64,000 nucleotides of DNA from contig JAGBBV010000014.1 in NCBI GenBank assembly GCA_017938315.1, positions 1 to 64,000 on the forward strand, written 5' to 3'. The translations under genes were made by a program, and so were the position numbers. The stretch is from Lachnospiraceae bacterium (lineage in GTDB: Bacteria; Bacillota; Clostridia; Lachnospirales; Lachnospiraceae). The notes under the pieces are model-generated. The model was not told the DNA's origin and ran no database searches. It was given only the letters and a program-made list of their open reading frames with translations. How positions within the stretch are numbered: the first letter of the stretch is position 1; each line of letters opens with the position of its first letter. Positions 44,202 to 53,793 of the stretch are shown in pieces.

Positions 44202-44825
44202 CTAGTTTCTGATAAAGTTTGTCCACTTTTCCCGCTCTGCCGCAGGCGCTTTTATTCCCGTAGCCGCACCTGCCTCAATACATTTTAGTATCCATGCCAT
44301 GTTTCTGCCAAGGTTACGCATGGTCTGAAGCCCTTCCTCATCACAAAGCACATCCTCAGGCTTACTTCCGTGCACCATATTCCAATAGGTTGACCCCACG
44401 GTAAGCATCTGTCTGATACTAAAGTATTTGTTCAAATCATCTAAAGAAACCGTTGTTCCTGCACGCCTTGCTGATACCACTGCCGCAGCCGGCTTATGGG
44501 CAAAGCAGTCACCTGCATAAAACATCCGGTCTAACATACTCATTAAGTTGCCGTTTGGTGAGGCAAAATATACGGGAGAACCGATAATTAAGCCATCTGC
44601 ACTCTCCATTTTTGCAATCACTTCATTCACCAAATCATCATCAAAGACGCATCTCTTTGTACTTTTGCAACCACCACAGCCGATACAGCCTCTGATGGCC
44701 TTATTTCCGATTTGTATCATTTCTGTTTCAATATTGTTTTCATTTAAAATCTTCTCAACTTCTGAAAGTGCCGTATAAGTACATCCCTTTGCATTGGGAC
44801 TTCCATTAATTAATAGAACCTTCAT
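44202..44825 (-). CDS. NADPH-dependent FMN reductase / iron-sulfur flavoprotein-like
   Basis: A 207-residue flavodoxin-fold oxidoreductase. The N-terminal FMN phosphate loop is LLINGSPNAKGCTY, and a second FMN contact is SPVYFASPNGNLMSMLDR. GCIGCGGCKSTKRC has the compact cysteine cluster of archaeal-type iron-sulfur flavoproteins, so a [4Fe-4S] centre is possible. The redox partner is unknown. Start follows aggagag. It is 12 nt upstream of the MraY-like gene. Confidence 0.87.
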   Translation of the reverse strand: MKVLLINGSPNAKGCTYTALSEVEKILNENNIETEMIQIGNKAIRGCIGCGGCKSTKRCVFDDDLVNEVIAKMESADGLIIGSPVYFASPNGNLMSMLDRMFYAGDCFAHKPAAAVVSARRAGTTVSLDDLNKYFSIRQMLTVGSTYWNMVHGSKPEDVLCDEEGLQTMRNLGRNMAWILKCIEAGAATGIKAPAAEREKWTNFIRN

Positions 44826-44837
44826 GATACCCTCTCC

Positions 44838-45428
44838 TTATTCTATGCCCAAGGCATCTTTTGCAAGTCTGTCTGCCATATCGTTATATTTATTGTTTGA
44901 ATGGCCTGCCACCTTTACAAACTTAATCTTTATCTGCTTACTTACTTCATCAAAAAAAGCTTTGTATGCCTTAGTTCCCTCTTTATTGGTTTTCCATTCT
45001 CCCAAAGGCCACTTGGCAATCCCCTCATAGTCATGATAAATGGCTATCTTGGGTATTCCTTTATCAAGGGCATAGCGCATAGCTGCTTCGGCGCCCTTAA
45101 TCTCACCTGCTACATTGTGCATGGACGATAGCTCCTTATCGTCATATTTACAGGAAAAACATTCCTCTGACTCTCCCTGTAATACTACCATTCCATAGGA
45201 AAACTCCTGTGTGGCAACATTGTAACTTCCGTCCACATAAATAGCCACGTAATCACCGGCATCTTCTGTCATATTTCCACCATTCATGTAATTTTGTGCT
45301 TCCTGCAAAGTAGGAAAACTTTTATATTCCGCTCCGGAAAACCCGTGCGTATTTGCTTTACATTCATCCCATGTGCGGTAGATACCCGGGGTAAGCCCCT
45401 TCCTTACCGCATAAAATTTTTCAGCCAT
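44838..45428 (-). CDS. Ribonuclease H with N-terminal viroplasmin domain
   Basis: A 196-residue RNase HI. Residues 1-45 form the caulimovirus-viroplasmin-like RNA/DNA hybrid-binding domain (FYAVRKGLTPGIYRTWDECK). The rest is the nuclease with the D-E-D-D set: Asp in AIYVDGSYN, Glu in EIKGAEAAM, Asp in IYHDYEG and Asp near NDMADRLAK. It degrades RNA in RNA-DNA hybrids. The ribosome site before the ATG is weak or distant (ggag 12 nt away). Confidence 0.92.
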   Translation of the reverse strand: MAEKFYAVRKGLTPGIYRTWDECKANTHGFSGAEYKSFPTLQEAQNYMNGGNMTEDAGDYVAIYVDGSYNVATQEFSYGMVVLQGESEECFSCKYDDKELSSMHNVAGEIKGAEAAMRYALDKGIPKIAIYHDYEGIAKWPLGEWKTNKEGTKAYKAFFDEVSKQIKIKFVKVAGHSNNKYNDMADRLAKDALGIE

Positions 45429-45453
45429 AGCTTTGCTTACTCCATATTTGTAA

Positions 45454-45478
45454 AAGAATCCCGAATTCCGGGATTCTT
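45454..45478 (-). terminator. Hairpin terminator after argS
   Basis: A 10-bp perfect stem (45469-45478 with 45454-45463) and a 5-nt loop, 12 nt after the argS stop, followed by TTTT on the minus strand. Confidence 0.75.
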
Positions 45479-45490
45479 CTTATTGTTATT

Positions 45491-47260
45491 TTACATTCTC
45501 TCCGGTGCGGAAAATCCTAACAAATCAATGCAGGTTTCAAGCACATCCCTTGCAAGCACAAGAAGGGCAATATAGCCTTTCTTTTTCGCATCATCTTCCT
45601 CAGAAAGAATCTTTGTCTCATGGTAAAACTTATTAAAGGCGTTTGCCAAATCATAGATATAAGCACATACCTTATGCGGTGCTGTCTCCGCACAAGCAGT
45701 TTCCATCACTGCATTAAATTTAGTAAGTTCCAGCATCAGTGCTTTTTCGGATTCACTTCCTGCAAGTCCGAAGGTTGCGTCTTCTGCAATACTTCCGCCC
45801 TGTTCTTTATATTTGTTCAAAATCGATTTGATACGTACAATCGTATATAAAATATACGGACCTGTGTCTCCCTCAAAGGAAGTGAATTTATCAATATCGA
45901 AAATATAATCTTTAGAAGCCTGGTTAGACAAATCGCCATACTTAATTGCGGAAAGCGCAACTATGCTTGCGGTTTCCCTTGCTTCCTCTTCGGAAACATC
46001 CCTGTTATCCGTAATCTTACGGTACATCTCATCATTAATTTCCTTAATCAGGACTTCCAGACGCATAACACCGCCTTCACGGGTCTTAAAAGGCTTTCCA
46101 TCCTTTCCGTTCATGGTTCCGAATCCAATATGAATCATTTCTGTTTCCGGTTTTACCAATTTCGTTTTTCTTGCACAGCGGAATACCTGTTCAAAATGAA
46201 GTGCCTGACGCTTGTCCGTGAGATAAATCATTAAGTCAGGGTCATAGTCTTTCATACGCTCCATGATGGTTGCCAAGTCCGTTGTGGTATATAGAGCAGC
46301 ACCATCAGACTTTAAGATCATGCAAGGAGGAAGCTCTTTGGTGTCAGTTTCTTCCTTTACATCTACAACAAGTGCACCTTCACTCATGTATGCAAAGCCA
46401 TCTGCTTTCATCTTTTCAGCCATACCCGGAATCACATCATGAACATCAGATTCTCCCTTCCAAAGTTCAAAGTCTACATTCAGATTGGCATAATTCTTCT
46501 TAAGATCAGGAACCGAAATATCCATGATATGCTTCCAAAGTGCACGATGTCCCCGCACTCCTGACTGAAGTTTAAATGTTGCATCCAGTGCTCTTTCCTT
46601 ATATGCTTCATCTTCTTTTGACTTTGCAGAAGCAGTAGGATAAATTTCCCCTAAGTCTGCAATGGTAAAAGGTGCTTCCTCCGGATATTCGCCTTCATAA
46701 TTTTCATCGAAATACACCAAATCCGGTTGACGTTCCTTAAGTTCTGTGATAATAAGCCCCATCTGAAGTCCCCAATCACCTAAATGGATGTCTCCGATGA
46801 TGTCATGTCCGGCATAACGGACAATTCTCTTAATGCTTTCACCGATAATAGCAGAACGCAAATGGCCAACATGCAACGGTTTAGCTACATTGGGTCCGCC
46901 GTAGTCAATAATCACTTTCTTTGGATTTTCCGGCATTTCCATACCAAACTTATCTTCTGTACGCATACCGGACAGATACTCTGTAATAAAAGATTCCTTT
47001 ACTTTACAGTTTAAGAATCCCGGTGCCACTGCCGTCACTTCTGAAAAAACCGTACTTCCTGAAAGTCTTTCCGCCACTTCATTTGCAATCATAATGGGTG
47101 CTTTCTTATATAATTTTGCACCTGCCATAGCACCATTACACTGATATTCACAAAGGTCAGGACGATTTGACAAGGTTACCTTTCCAAGTTCTCTGTCATA
47201 ACCGGCCGCCTCAAATGTCTGTTTCATTTCTTCTGAAATTAAATCAAGAAATTTTTTCAT
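45491..47260 (-). CDS. argS: Arginyl-tRNA synthetase
   Basis: Class I synthetase, 589 residues. The N-terminal Add-1 domain (about 1-110) precedes the Rossmann catalytic domain with GGPNVAKPLHVGHLRSAIIG (HVGH as HIGH motif) and the downstream region FGTMNGKDGKPFKTREGG, a KMSKS-less form usual for ArgRS. The C-terminal DALR anticodon domain ends LLGFSAPERM. Start follows gagggag. Confidence 0.96.
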   Translation of the reverse strand: MKKFLDLISEEMKQTFEAAGYDRELGKVTLSNRPDLCEYQCNGAMAGAKLYKKAPIMIANEVAERLSGSTVFSEVTAVAPGFLNCKVKESFITEYLSGMRTEDKFGMEMPENPKKVIIDYGGPNVAKPLHVGHLRSAIIGESIKRIVRYAGHDIIGDIHLGDWGLQMGLIITELKERQPDLVYFDENYEGEYPEEAPFTIADLGEIYPTASAKSKEDEAYKERALDATFKLQSGVRGHRALWKHIMDISVPDLKKNYANLNVDFELWKGESDVHDVIPGMAEKMKADGFAYMSEGALVVDVKEETDTKELPPCMILKSDGAALYTTTDLATIMERMKDYDPDLMIYLTDKRQALHFEQVFRCARKTKLVKPETEMIHIGFGTMNGKDGKPFKTREGGVMRLEVLIKEINDEMYRKITDNRDVSEEEARETASIVALSAIKYGDLSNQASKDYIFDIDKFTSFEGDTGPYILYTIVRIKSILNKYKEQGGSIAEDATFGLAGSESEKALMLELTKFNAVMETACAETAPHKVCAYIYDLANAFNKFYHETKILSEEDDAKKKGYIALLVLARDVLETCIDLLGFSAPERM

Positions 47261-47305
47261 GTTCTCCCTCGTTTCTGTTATGCTTATACAGTTTTTATCC
47301 TAACA

Positions 47306-47956
47306 CTATAATTTGTTTTGTGCAAGGCTTTCCCGTTCCATCTTAGAATAAATACAGCCGCAATAATCCTGTCTGTACAAGTCAAACTCCTTAGACAATT
47401 CAATGGAACGTTTATAACCGTTTTTCTTCTTAAAATCTGATGGCAAAAATGCCACTCCCAGTTCTCTTTCCAGCTTCTCTCCAATTTCATTAATCTTCCC
47501 TGCATTCTTTAAGGGGCTGATGGTGAGAGTGGTGGTAAAATAGTCTGCCCCATTCTCTTTTGCCCGGCGTGCAGTTTCCCGAAGCCGTAATTCATAGCAC
47601 ACAAAACAACGTTCGCCGCCCTCCTTACACGCTTCCATTCCTTTCACACTGTCAAAAAACAAGTTTTTTTCATAGTCACCTTCTATAATTTCTATAGGAT
47701 AAGCAGATGAATCTGCTGTTCCCCGGTCATTCATTGCCTCAATCAACCGTTTCTGCTCTTCCACGCGCTTAAAATATTCCTCATCTTCTGTGATATTTGG
47801 ATTGTAATAAAATACTGTTATCCTGAAAAAACGGCATAAATATTCCAGCACATAACTGCTGCAGGGTGCACAGCAACTGTGCAAAAAAAGACTCTTCCCT
47901 TTATTAGAAGAATCACTCATTAACTTTTCCAGTTCCAATGAATAGTTTCTGTTCAT
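47306..47956 (-). CDS. queH: Epoxyqueuosine reductase QueH
   Basis: A 216-residue reductase for the last step of queuosine tRNA modification, the non-B12 type (formerly DUF208). The N-terminal cluster HSCCAPCSSYVLEYL gives Cys-Cys-x2-Cys. Further cysteines are in GERCFVCYELRLRETA and DYCGCIYSKMER, the family iron-sulfur and metal ligands. The start at ATG 47956 has gagaggtg ahead; the longer frame has none. No other queuosine gene is in the window. Confidence 0.93.
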   Translation of the reverse strand: MNRNYSLELEKLMSDSSNKGKSLFLHSCCAPCSSYVLEYLCRFFRITVFYYNPNITEDEEYFKRVEEQKRLIEAMNDRGTADSSAYPIEIIEGDYEKNLFFDSVKGMEACKEGGERCFVCYELRLRETARRAKENGADYFTTTLTISPLKNAGKINEIGEKLERELGVAFLPSDFKKKNGYKRSIELSKEFDLYRQDYCGCIYSKMERESLAQNKL

Positions 47957-48022
47957 AAGACACCTCTCAATATCCTTTATCATAATTAACCGGGACTACC
48001 ATTGTCAATAATGAATAGGCAA

Positions 48023-48067
48023 AAAAATGGAACCTATAACTTATCATCAAGTTATTAGTTCCATTTT
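48023..48067 (-). terminator. Terminator of purA
   Basis: A long stem of about 19 bp with one or two imperfections (48049-48067 with 48023-48042) and a 6-nt loop, with a T-run on the minus strand, 10 nt after the purA stop. Confidence 0.85.
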
Positions 48068-48077
48068 TGCATTGCAT

Positions 48078-49358
48078 CTATTTTTTTCTATAAATAATAT
48101 CTTCCCGTCCGGGTCCATTTGATATCATAGTAATCGGATATCCTATCTGTTTTTCAATAAACTCAACATAATTTCTGCAGTTCTCCGGTAAATCTTCATA
48201 CTCCTTAATACCACGGATGTCACATTTCCAACCGGGAAGAACCTCAAGCACAGGCTTTGCTTTATTTAATTTTACTGTCACAGGAAAATCAGTTGTTACT
48301 TCCCCGTCAATCTCATACCCTACACAAACAGGAATTTCATCCAAATATCCAAGCACATCTAACACTGTAAATGCTACATCTGTAGTACCCTGTAATCTGC
48401 ATCCGTATTTTGACGCCACACAGTCAAACCATCCCATACGCCTGGGGCGTCCTGTAGTTGCACCATACTCACCGCCATCTCCGCCTCTGCGGCGAAGTTC
48501 ATCTGCTTCATCGCCAAATATCTCTGATACAAATGCTCCCGCTCCAACTGCGGAAGAATATGCTTTGCATACAGTAATTATTTGTTTTATTTCATAGGGA
48601 GGGATTCCCACGCCGATAGCACCGTAGGCTGCCAGCGTGGAGGAGGAGGTAACCATGGGATAAATCCCATGGTCAGGATCTTTTAAGGTTCCTAATTGTC
48701 CTTCCAACAAAATCGTTTTTTCTTCTTTCATGGCTTTTTCAAGATAAACAGAAACATCGCACACATATGGCTTTACCATTTCGCGATATTCCCGCAATGT
48801 TTCAAGAAGCCCGGAAGGACTGATTAGAGGTTTATGATACATATGCTCAAACATGATATTTTTTTGCTCGCATACTCTCTCTACTTTTTCTTTCAAAATT
48901 CCGTCATCAAAAAGTTCACTTACCTGAAAACCGATTTTTGCATATTTATCTGAATAAAAAGGGGCAATTCCCGATTTTGTGGAACCGAAGGATTTACCAC
49001 CAAGTCTCTCTTCTTCATATTCATCCAATAAAATGTGATAAGGCATAACAATCTGTGCCCTGTCGGAAACCAAAAGCTTCGGCATGGGCACATTTCTGCC
49101 TGCGAGTGATTGCAGTTCATGAAACAGCACAGGAATGTTTAAGGCTACACCATTTCCGATAATGTTCGTCACGTGCCGGTGAAAGACACCTGACGGCAAA
49201 GTATGCAGTGCGAATTTTCCATATTCATTGACAATGGTGTGTCCTGCATTTGCACCGCCTTGGAATCTCACAATAATATCTGCATCTTTGGCAAGCATAT
49301 CCGTAATTTTACCCTTGCCTTCATCGCCCCAGTTTGCACCGACTACTGCTTTTACCAT
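48078..49358 (-). CDS. purA: Adenylosuccinate synthetase
   Basis: GTP-dependent enzyme joining IMP and aspartate on the way to AMP. 426 residues. The GTP/IMP loop GANWGDEGKGKITD is at the start. It is followed by NAGHTIV, the SFGSTKSGIAPFYSDKYAK stretch, TGRPRRMGWFD and LPENCRNYVEFIE near the end. ATG 49358 follows aaaggag; the longer frame upstream is unsupported. It forms a single-gene transcript. Confidence 0.96.
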   Translation of the reverse strand: MVKAVVGANWGDEGKGKITDMLAKDADIIVRFQGGANAGHTIVNEYGKFALHTLPSGVFHRHVTNIIGNGVALNIPVLFHELQSLAGRNVPMPKLLVSDRAQIVMPYHILLDEYEEERLGGKSFGSTKSGIAPFYSDKYAKIGFQVSELFDDGILKEKVERVCEQKNIMFEHMYHKPLISPSGLLETLREYREMVKPYVCDVSVYLEKAMKEEKTILLEGQLGTLKDPDHGIYPMVTSSSTLAAYGAIGVGIPPYEIKQIITVCKAYSSAVGAGAFVSEIFGDEADELRRRGGDGGEYGATTGRPRRMGWFDCVASKYGCRLQGTTDVAFTVLDVLGYLDEIPVCVGYEIDGEVTTDFPVTVKLNKAKPVLEVLPGWKCDIRGIKEYEDLPENCRNYVEFIEKQIGYPITMISNGPGREDIIYRKK

Positions 49359-49439
49359 ATCAATCACTCCTTTATCAAGCTGTGCATTCGTAAAATTCCC
49401 CTTTTTCACATAGACACACTTGATATGAAAGAATTCCCA

Positions 49440-49466
49440 TAAAAAAACAGGCCTGTAAAGACCTGT
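49440..49466 (-). terminator. Terminator of the iorA-iorB-paaK-ACT operon
   Basis: On the minus strand a 7-bp stem with one G-T pair (49460-49466 with 49447-49453), loop of 6, then seven T's (49441-49447). It lies about 90 nt after the last operon stop. No gene lies between 49467 and 49554. Confidence 0.75.
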
Positions 49467-49554
49467 CTTTTTGCTCTTTACATTATGATTATATAATGCG
49501 CTTAACCATAAGTAAAATCAATATTTCTTATTTTTATTATAAGATTTGTTTATA

Positions 49555-49974
49555 TTATTTAAAAAGTCCATCAAAGAAATGCGCACCGGCTTTTTCAAGT
49601 GCCTCTACTGCTTTCTGTAAATCAGAAGGTTTGATAGCAATCGCTGCTTCATCGGTGGTTGTACAAAGAGCATACATATACTCAATGTTAATTCCTGCCT
49701 CGTACAAAATATGTAATGTCTCCTGAAGTGCACCAATCTTATGAGGAAGGGTTACTGCCACGATATCACTTAAGGTTGCAGAAAAACCTTTTGCTTTCAG
49801 TGCATCTTTTCCTCTTTCAGGCTCTTCCACCAAAATACGGAGCATACCGTAATCACTGGTATCTGCAAGGCTTAAAGAAATAATATTAATCTTTTCTTCT
49901 TTTAAGGTATTGAGAACTTCTTCCAATCTACCCTCTCTGTTTTCAAGAAATACGGATAACTGTTTAATTGTCAT
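49555..49974 (-). CDS. Tandem ACT domain protein
   Basis: A 139-residue protein made of two ACT domains (about 3-68 with LSVFLENREGRLEEVLNTL, and 70-136 with VTLPHKIGALQETLHILYEA). ACT domains bind amino acids. It is the last gene of the indolepyruvate oxidoreductase/phenylacetate-CoA ligase operon, 16 nt after paaK. A sensor of aromatic amino acids or of pathway flux is plausible but not shown. It has no catalytic or DNA-binding part. Start ATG 49974 follows gggagg. Confidence 0.88.
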   Translation of the reverse strand: MTIKQLSVFLENREGRLEEVLNTLKEEKINIISLSLADTSDYGMLRILVEEPERGKDALKAKGFSATLSDIVAVTLPHKIGALQETLHILYEAGINIEYMYALCTTTDEAAIAIKPSDLQKAVEALEKAGAHFFDGLFK

Positions 49975-49990
49975 AATTATTTCCTCCCTT

Positions 49991-51295
49991 CTATACCAGT
50001 TTACGTTTATCAATTACATGCACTGCCTTACCCATACTTCTTTCAATTGTTCTGGGCTCTACCAATTTTACTTTTACGGCAAGACCGATTGCCTGCTGAA
50101 TAGTATGTGCAATTTTCTTTGTAAGATTTTCAAGTTCCTTGATTTCGTCAGAGAAGAAGCGTTCTTCCACTTCCACCTGAACCTCAAGGGTATCTAAGTT
50201 GTTCACACGGTCAACAATCATCATGTAATGAGGTGTTGTTTCGCCCATTTCAAGAAGAGCTGCTTCCACCTGTGAAGGGAATACGTTTACGCCACGGATA
50301 ATAAGCATATCATCGGAACGGCCTTTGAATCTGCTGATTCTTGCAAGGGTTCTTCCACATTCACATTTATCATAGCTGATGCTGGTAAGGTCTTTGGTCC
50401 TGTATCTGATAAGGGGAATTCCTTCCTTGGTAAGTGTAGTAAATACAAGTTCACCGGTTTCTCCTGCTCCGATAGGTCTAAGTGTTTCAGGGTCAATGAT
50501 TTCCGGAAGGAAATGATCTTCATATACATGAAGTCCCTTGTGATACTGACAGTCACAGGCAACACCTGGTCCCATGATTTCGGAAAGCCCGTAAATATCA
50601 TGTGCACTGATATGCAACTTCTCTTCAATCTGCAGTCTCATCTGCTCTGTCCAAGGTTCTGCCCCACAGATCGCAGCCTTTAACTTAATGTTTTCAATAT
50701 CGCCATCTGCTTCCAAAGTCTCCGCAATATGTAATAAATAGGACGGGGTACATGCAATTCCAGTTACGCCAAAGTCTTTCATCATTGTAGTAAGCTTTTT
50801 AGTATTACCGGTAGACATGGGAACAACGGTTGCTCCCAAATGTTCTGCTCCATAGTGGGCACCAAGGCCGCCCGTGAAAAGACCGTATCCATATGCTACC
50901 TGGATTGTGTCTCCTCTGCCGATGCCTGCCATAGTAAGTGCTCTTGCCACACACTCTGACCAAATTTCAATATCTTTTCTAGTGTAACCTACTACCGTCG
51001 CTTTACCAGTAGTACCACTGGATGCGTGGATACGCACAATTTCGGACTGGGGTGCTGCAAACAGCCCAAAAGGATAAGTATCTCTAAGGTCATCCTTTGT
51101 AGTATAGGGAAGTTTGTCAATATCCTCAATTCCGCGGATGTCTCCGGGCTCCACCCCTGCCTGCTGCATTTTCTTGCGATAATATTCCACGTTATGATAA
51201 ACACGGTTTACCGCCTTTACCAGTCTCTTACTTTGCAGAGCAGTCATTTCATCTCTGCTCATACATTCTTTTGCTTCATTCCAAATCACTGTCAT
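49991..51295 (-). CDS. paaK: Phenylacetate-CoA ligase
   Basis: An adenylate-forming enzyme of 434 residues. The phosphate loop is [31 protein letters not shown] is the A5-like motif, and [12 protein letters not shown] and [22 protein letters not shown] close the N-domain and C-domain. Aryl-acetates are the usual substrates. Next to iorAB the enzyme may run in reverse, converting aryl-acetyl-CoA to the acid with ATP formation; this is inference from context. aggagg precedes ATG. Confidence 0.93.
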   Translation of the reverse strand: MTVIWNEAKECMSRDEMTALQSKRLVKAVNRVYHNVEYYRKKMQQAGVEPGDIRGIEDIDKLPYTTKDDLRDTYPFGLFAAPQSEIVRIHASSGTTGKATVVGYTRKDIEIWSECVARALTMAGIGRGDTIQVAYGYGLFTGGLGAHYGAEHLGATVVPMSTGNTKKLTTMMKDFGVTGIACTPSYLLHIAETLEADGDIENIKLKAAICGAEPWTEQMRLQIEEKLHISAHDIYGLSEIMGPGVACDCQYHKGLHVYEDHFLPEIIDPETLRPIGAGETGELVFTTLTKEGIPLIRYRTKDLTSISYDKCECGRTLARISRFKGRSDDMLIIRGVNVFPSQVEAALLEMGETTPHYMMIVDRVNNLDTLEVQVEVEERFFSDEIKELENLTKKIAHTIQQAIGLAVKVKLVEPRTIERSMGKAVHVIDKRKLV

Positions 51296-51316
51296 AACCC
51301 TCCTGTCGTATGAATA

Positions 51317-51889
51317 TTATTGTAAATTCCAGCCGGCTTCAAAAGCCTTAGTGTTGATTTCAATTGTCTTAGGAGGAACGGTTGCTTCAATTACCTTAAT
51401 CCATTCTTCCTTGGCAAAATCCATCTGCTTTGCAGCCACACCTACGATAATGGTGTTAAACACTCTTGCATTACCGATTTCCTTTGCAAGCTTCTGCGCG
51501 TCTAATGCAATTACATTATGGTTTTCTTTTAAGGTTTCAATAATTCCTTCAGGATACTGTGCAAGTCCTGCGGATACTGTCATGGGGTCCATACGGATAT
51601 CATTAACAATCAATACACCGTCTTTTTTGAGGAAATGAGCATAACGAAGTGCTTCCAGTCTTTCAAAGGCAATCAGCACGTCTGCACATCCTTCTTCTAC
51701 AATAGGCTCTGCCACTTTATCACCATAACGCACATATGTAACAACGCTGCCTCCTCGCTGTGCCATACCATGCACCTCGGAGATTTTTACGTCATAGCCT
51801 GCGGCTCTGGTAATACCGCCTAAAATACGGCTGGTAAGAAGGGTTCCCTGTCCTCCTACACCTACAATCATAATATTCTTGGTTTCCAT
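51317..51889 (-). CDS. iorB: Indolepyruvate:ferredoxin oxidoreductase beta subunit
   Basis: A 190-residue gamma-type oxidoreductase domain with GVGGQGTLLTSRILGG at the start and ISEVHGMAQRGGSVVTYVRYG, both family hallmarks. With IorA it forms the enzyme that oxidatively decarboxylates indolepyruvate, phenylpyruvate and hydroxyphenylpyruvate to acyl-CoA, reducing ferredoxin. It lies between iorA (12 nt) and paaK (21 nt). Start follows agggagg. Confidence 0.94.
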   Translation of the reverse strand: METKNIMIVGVGGQGTLLTSRILGGITRAAGYDVKISEVHGMAQRGGSVVTYVRYGDKVAEPIVEEGCADVLIAFERLEALRYAHFLKKDGVLIVNDIRMDPMTVSAGLAQYPEGIIETLKENHNVIALDAQKLAKEIGNARVFNTIIVGVAAKQMDFAKEEWIKVIEATVPPKTIEINTKAFEAGWNLQ

Positions 51890-51901
51890 CTTGTTCCCTC
51901 C

Positions 51902-53662
51902 CTATTTATTCTCTATCAGGCTGATGGCACCAAACTTACAATTACTCATGCAAAGTCCACAACCATTACACATTGTTTCATCAATTACTGCAGTTCCGTC
52001 TTCTGCCCTCTTAATGGCAGGACATCCTGCTGCTAAGCACATACCGCACTTTTTACACTTTTCAGGGTCAACCACACATTTGCCCTTGGGTACAAAGGTT
52101 TTCAGCAATGCACACTGAGACTTGGTGATAATAACAGACACTTCCTCTCTCTGGGTTTCCTGTTTTACCAATCTCTCAATTTCATCTAAGTCAAAGGCAT
52201 CTACTTCATATACATGCTCAATTCCCATTGCCTTGCAAAGGTTATAAAGATTAATCATATAAGTAGTATCACCCATCAAGGTCTTACCGGTTGCTGCATG
52301 CTCCTGATGACCGGTCATTCCTGTAGTGGAATTATCCAAAATCATAACTGTTCCGGTACCTTTGTTATAAACCATATTCATCAGGGAGTTTACGCCTGTA
52401 TGTAAAAAGGTGGAATCACCGATTACGGCAACCCAGTTTTTGATATAATCTTTGCCTTTTGCTTTTTCCATACCGTGAAGATTGGAAATACTTGCTCCCA
52501 TACAAAGAGTTGTTTCAACAACTCCAAGAGGTGCAACTGCTCCAAGAGTGTAGCATCCAATGTCTCCTGCTGCATGGATTTTTAATTTCTTAAGCACAGA
52601 GTATACGCTTCTGTGAGGACATCCGGGACAAAGAATAGGGGGTCTTGCCGGTACCTGTTCCGGTGCCTGTGCTGCTGTATCAACACCTAAAATTGCTTTT
52701 TTAAGCATATTGGCACTGTACTCACCCTGTACGGTAAAGATTTCCTTACCGATTGCTTTGATTCCCCATGATTTCACCTGTTCTTCTATCACCGGCTCCA
52801 GTTCTTCCACGATGTAAAGAGTCTCTACCTTGGAAGCAAATTCTTCAATCAGCTTCTTGGGAAGGGGATGCACCAGACCAAGCTTAAGAACTGATGCTTC
52901 GGGAAGTGCTTCTTTTACATACTGATAAGGAATACCACTGGTAATCACACCAATCTTGGTTCCGTTATATTCTACTTTATTAATGTCAAGTGTATTGGCA
53001 TCCTCTGCCATTCTTTTTAAACGTTCTTCTACCACAAGGTGACGCTTAATGGCGTTACCGGGCATCATTACGTTCTTGGCAATATTCTTTTCATAAGGCT
53101 TGTCAGGAAGATCCACTCTCTCTTCCAGATTTACAATTCCCTGGGAATGTGCAAGTCTTGTTGTCTCCCTGAAAATAATGGGCGTATCATACTCTTCAGA
53201 AAGTTCAAAAGCTCTCTTAATAAATACTCTTGCCTCTTCACTGTCAGAAGGTTCAATCACAGGCACCATTGCTGCCCTTGCCACCATACGGGAATCCTGT
53301 TCGTTCTGGGAACTATAAAGTCCCGGATCGTCTGCTGCCACAAGGACAAGACCACCATTTACACCACAATAAGAAACGGTATATAACGGATCGGATGCAA
53401 CGTTCACACCTACATGCTTCATGGAAACAAGTGCACGCACACCACTCATTGATGCACCCACAGCCACTTCCATAGCCACCTTTTCATTGGGTGACCATTC
53501 TGCATAAATATCATCCTGATACTTAATTATATTTTCACTGATTTCGGTACTGGGAGTTCCCGGATAGGCTGCAGACACCTTGACACCTGCTTCGTAGGCA
53601 CCTCTGGCAATGGCTGCGTTTCCCAGCATTACAACTTTCTCTCCTGCTAATTCTTTACTCAC
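51902..53662 (-). CDS. iorA: Indolepyruvate:ferredoxin oxidoreductase alpha subunit
   Basis: A 586-residue thiamine-diphosphate enzyme. The pyruvate:ferredoxin-type N-domain (GNAAIARGAYEAGVKVSAAYPG) is followed by a central domain and the thiamine domain (GDIGCYTLG; GDSTFLHTGVNSLMNM). Two C-terminal clusters follow: CKKCGMCLAAGCP, the shortened IOR-type motif, and CNGCGLCMSNCKFG, a regular [4Fe-4S] site. It starts with GTG after aaaggtgg. It opens the operon iorA-iorB-paaK-ACT, which is consistent with aromatic amino acid fermentation in an anaerobe. Confidence 0.95.
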   Translation of the reverse strand: MSKELAGEKVVMLGNAAIARGAYEAGVKVSAAYPGTPSTEISENIIKYQDDIYAEWSPNEKVAMEVAVGASMSGVRALVSMKHVGVNVASDPLYTVSYCGVNGGLVLVAADDPGLYSSQNEQDSRMVARAAMVPVIEPSDSEEARVFIKRAFELSEEYDTPIIFRETTRLAHSQGIVNLEERVDLPDKPYEKNIAKNVMMPGNAIKRHLVVEERLKRMAEDANTLDINKVEYNGTKIGVITSGIPYQYVKEALPEASVLKLGLVHPLPKKLIEEFASKVETLYIVEELEPVIEEQVKSWGIKAIGKEIFTVQGEYSANMLKKAILGVDTAAQAPEQVPARPPILCPGCPHRSVYSVLKKLKIHAAGDIGCYTLGAVAPLGVVETTLCMGASISNLHGMEKAKGKDYIKNWVAVIGDSTFLHTGVNSLMNMVYNKGTGTVMILDNSTTGMTGHQEHAATGKTLMGDTTYMINLYNLCKAMGIEHVYEVDAFDLDEIERLVKQETQREEVSVIITKSQCALLKTFVPKGKCVVDPEKCKKCGMCLAAGCPAIKRAEDGTAVIDETMCNGCGLCMSNCKFGAISLIENK

Positions 53663-53793
53663 TCTTAATCCACCTTTCGTATCCTAAAAAAATTTTCCAA
53701 TTTTTATCATAACACAAATTGCTTTTCAATGAAAATATTTTATAATAAAAATGTAAAAAATTATTATAAAAACCGCAAAGGAGGTTCTATATC

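Noticed and set aside
47957..48077. PreQ1 riboswitch ahead of queH
   Set aside because: The short gap is filled by the purA terminator hairpin; no preQ1 aptamer pattern is visible.
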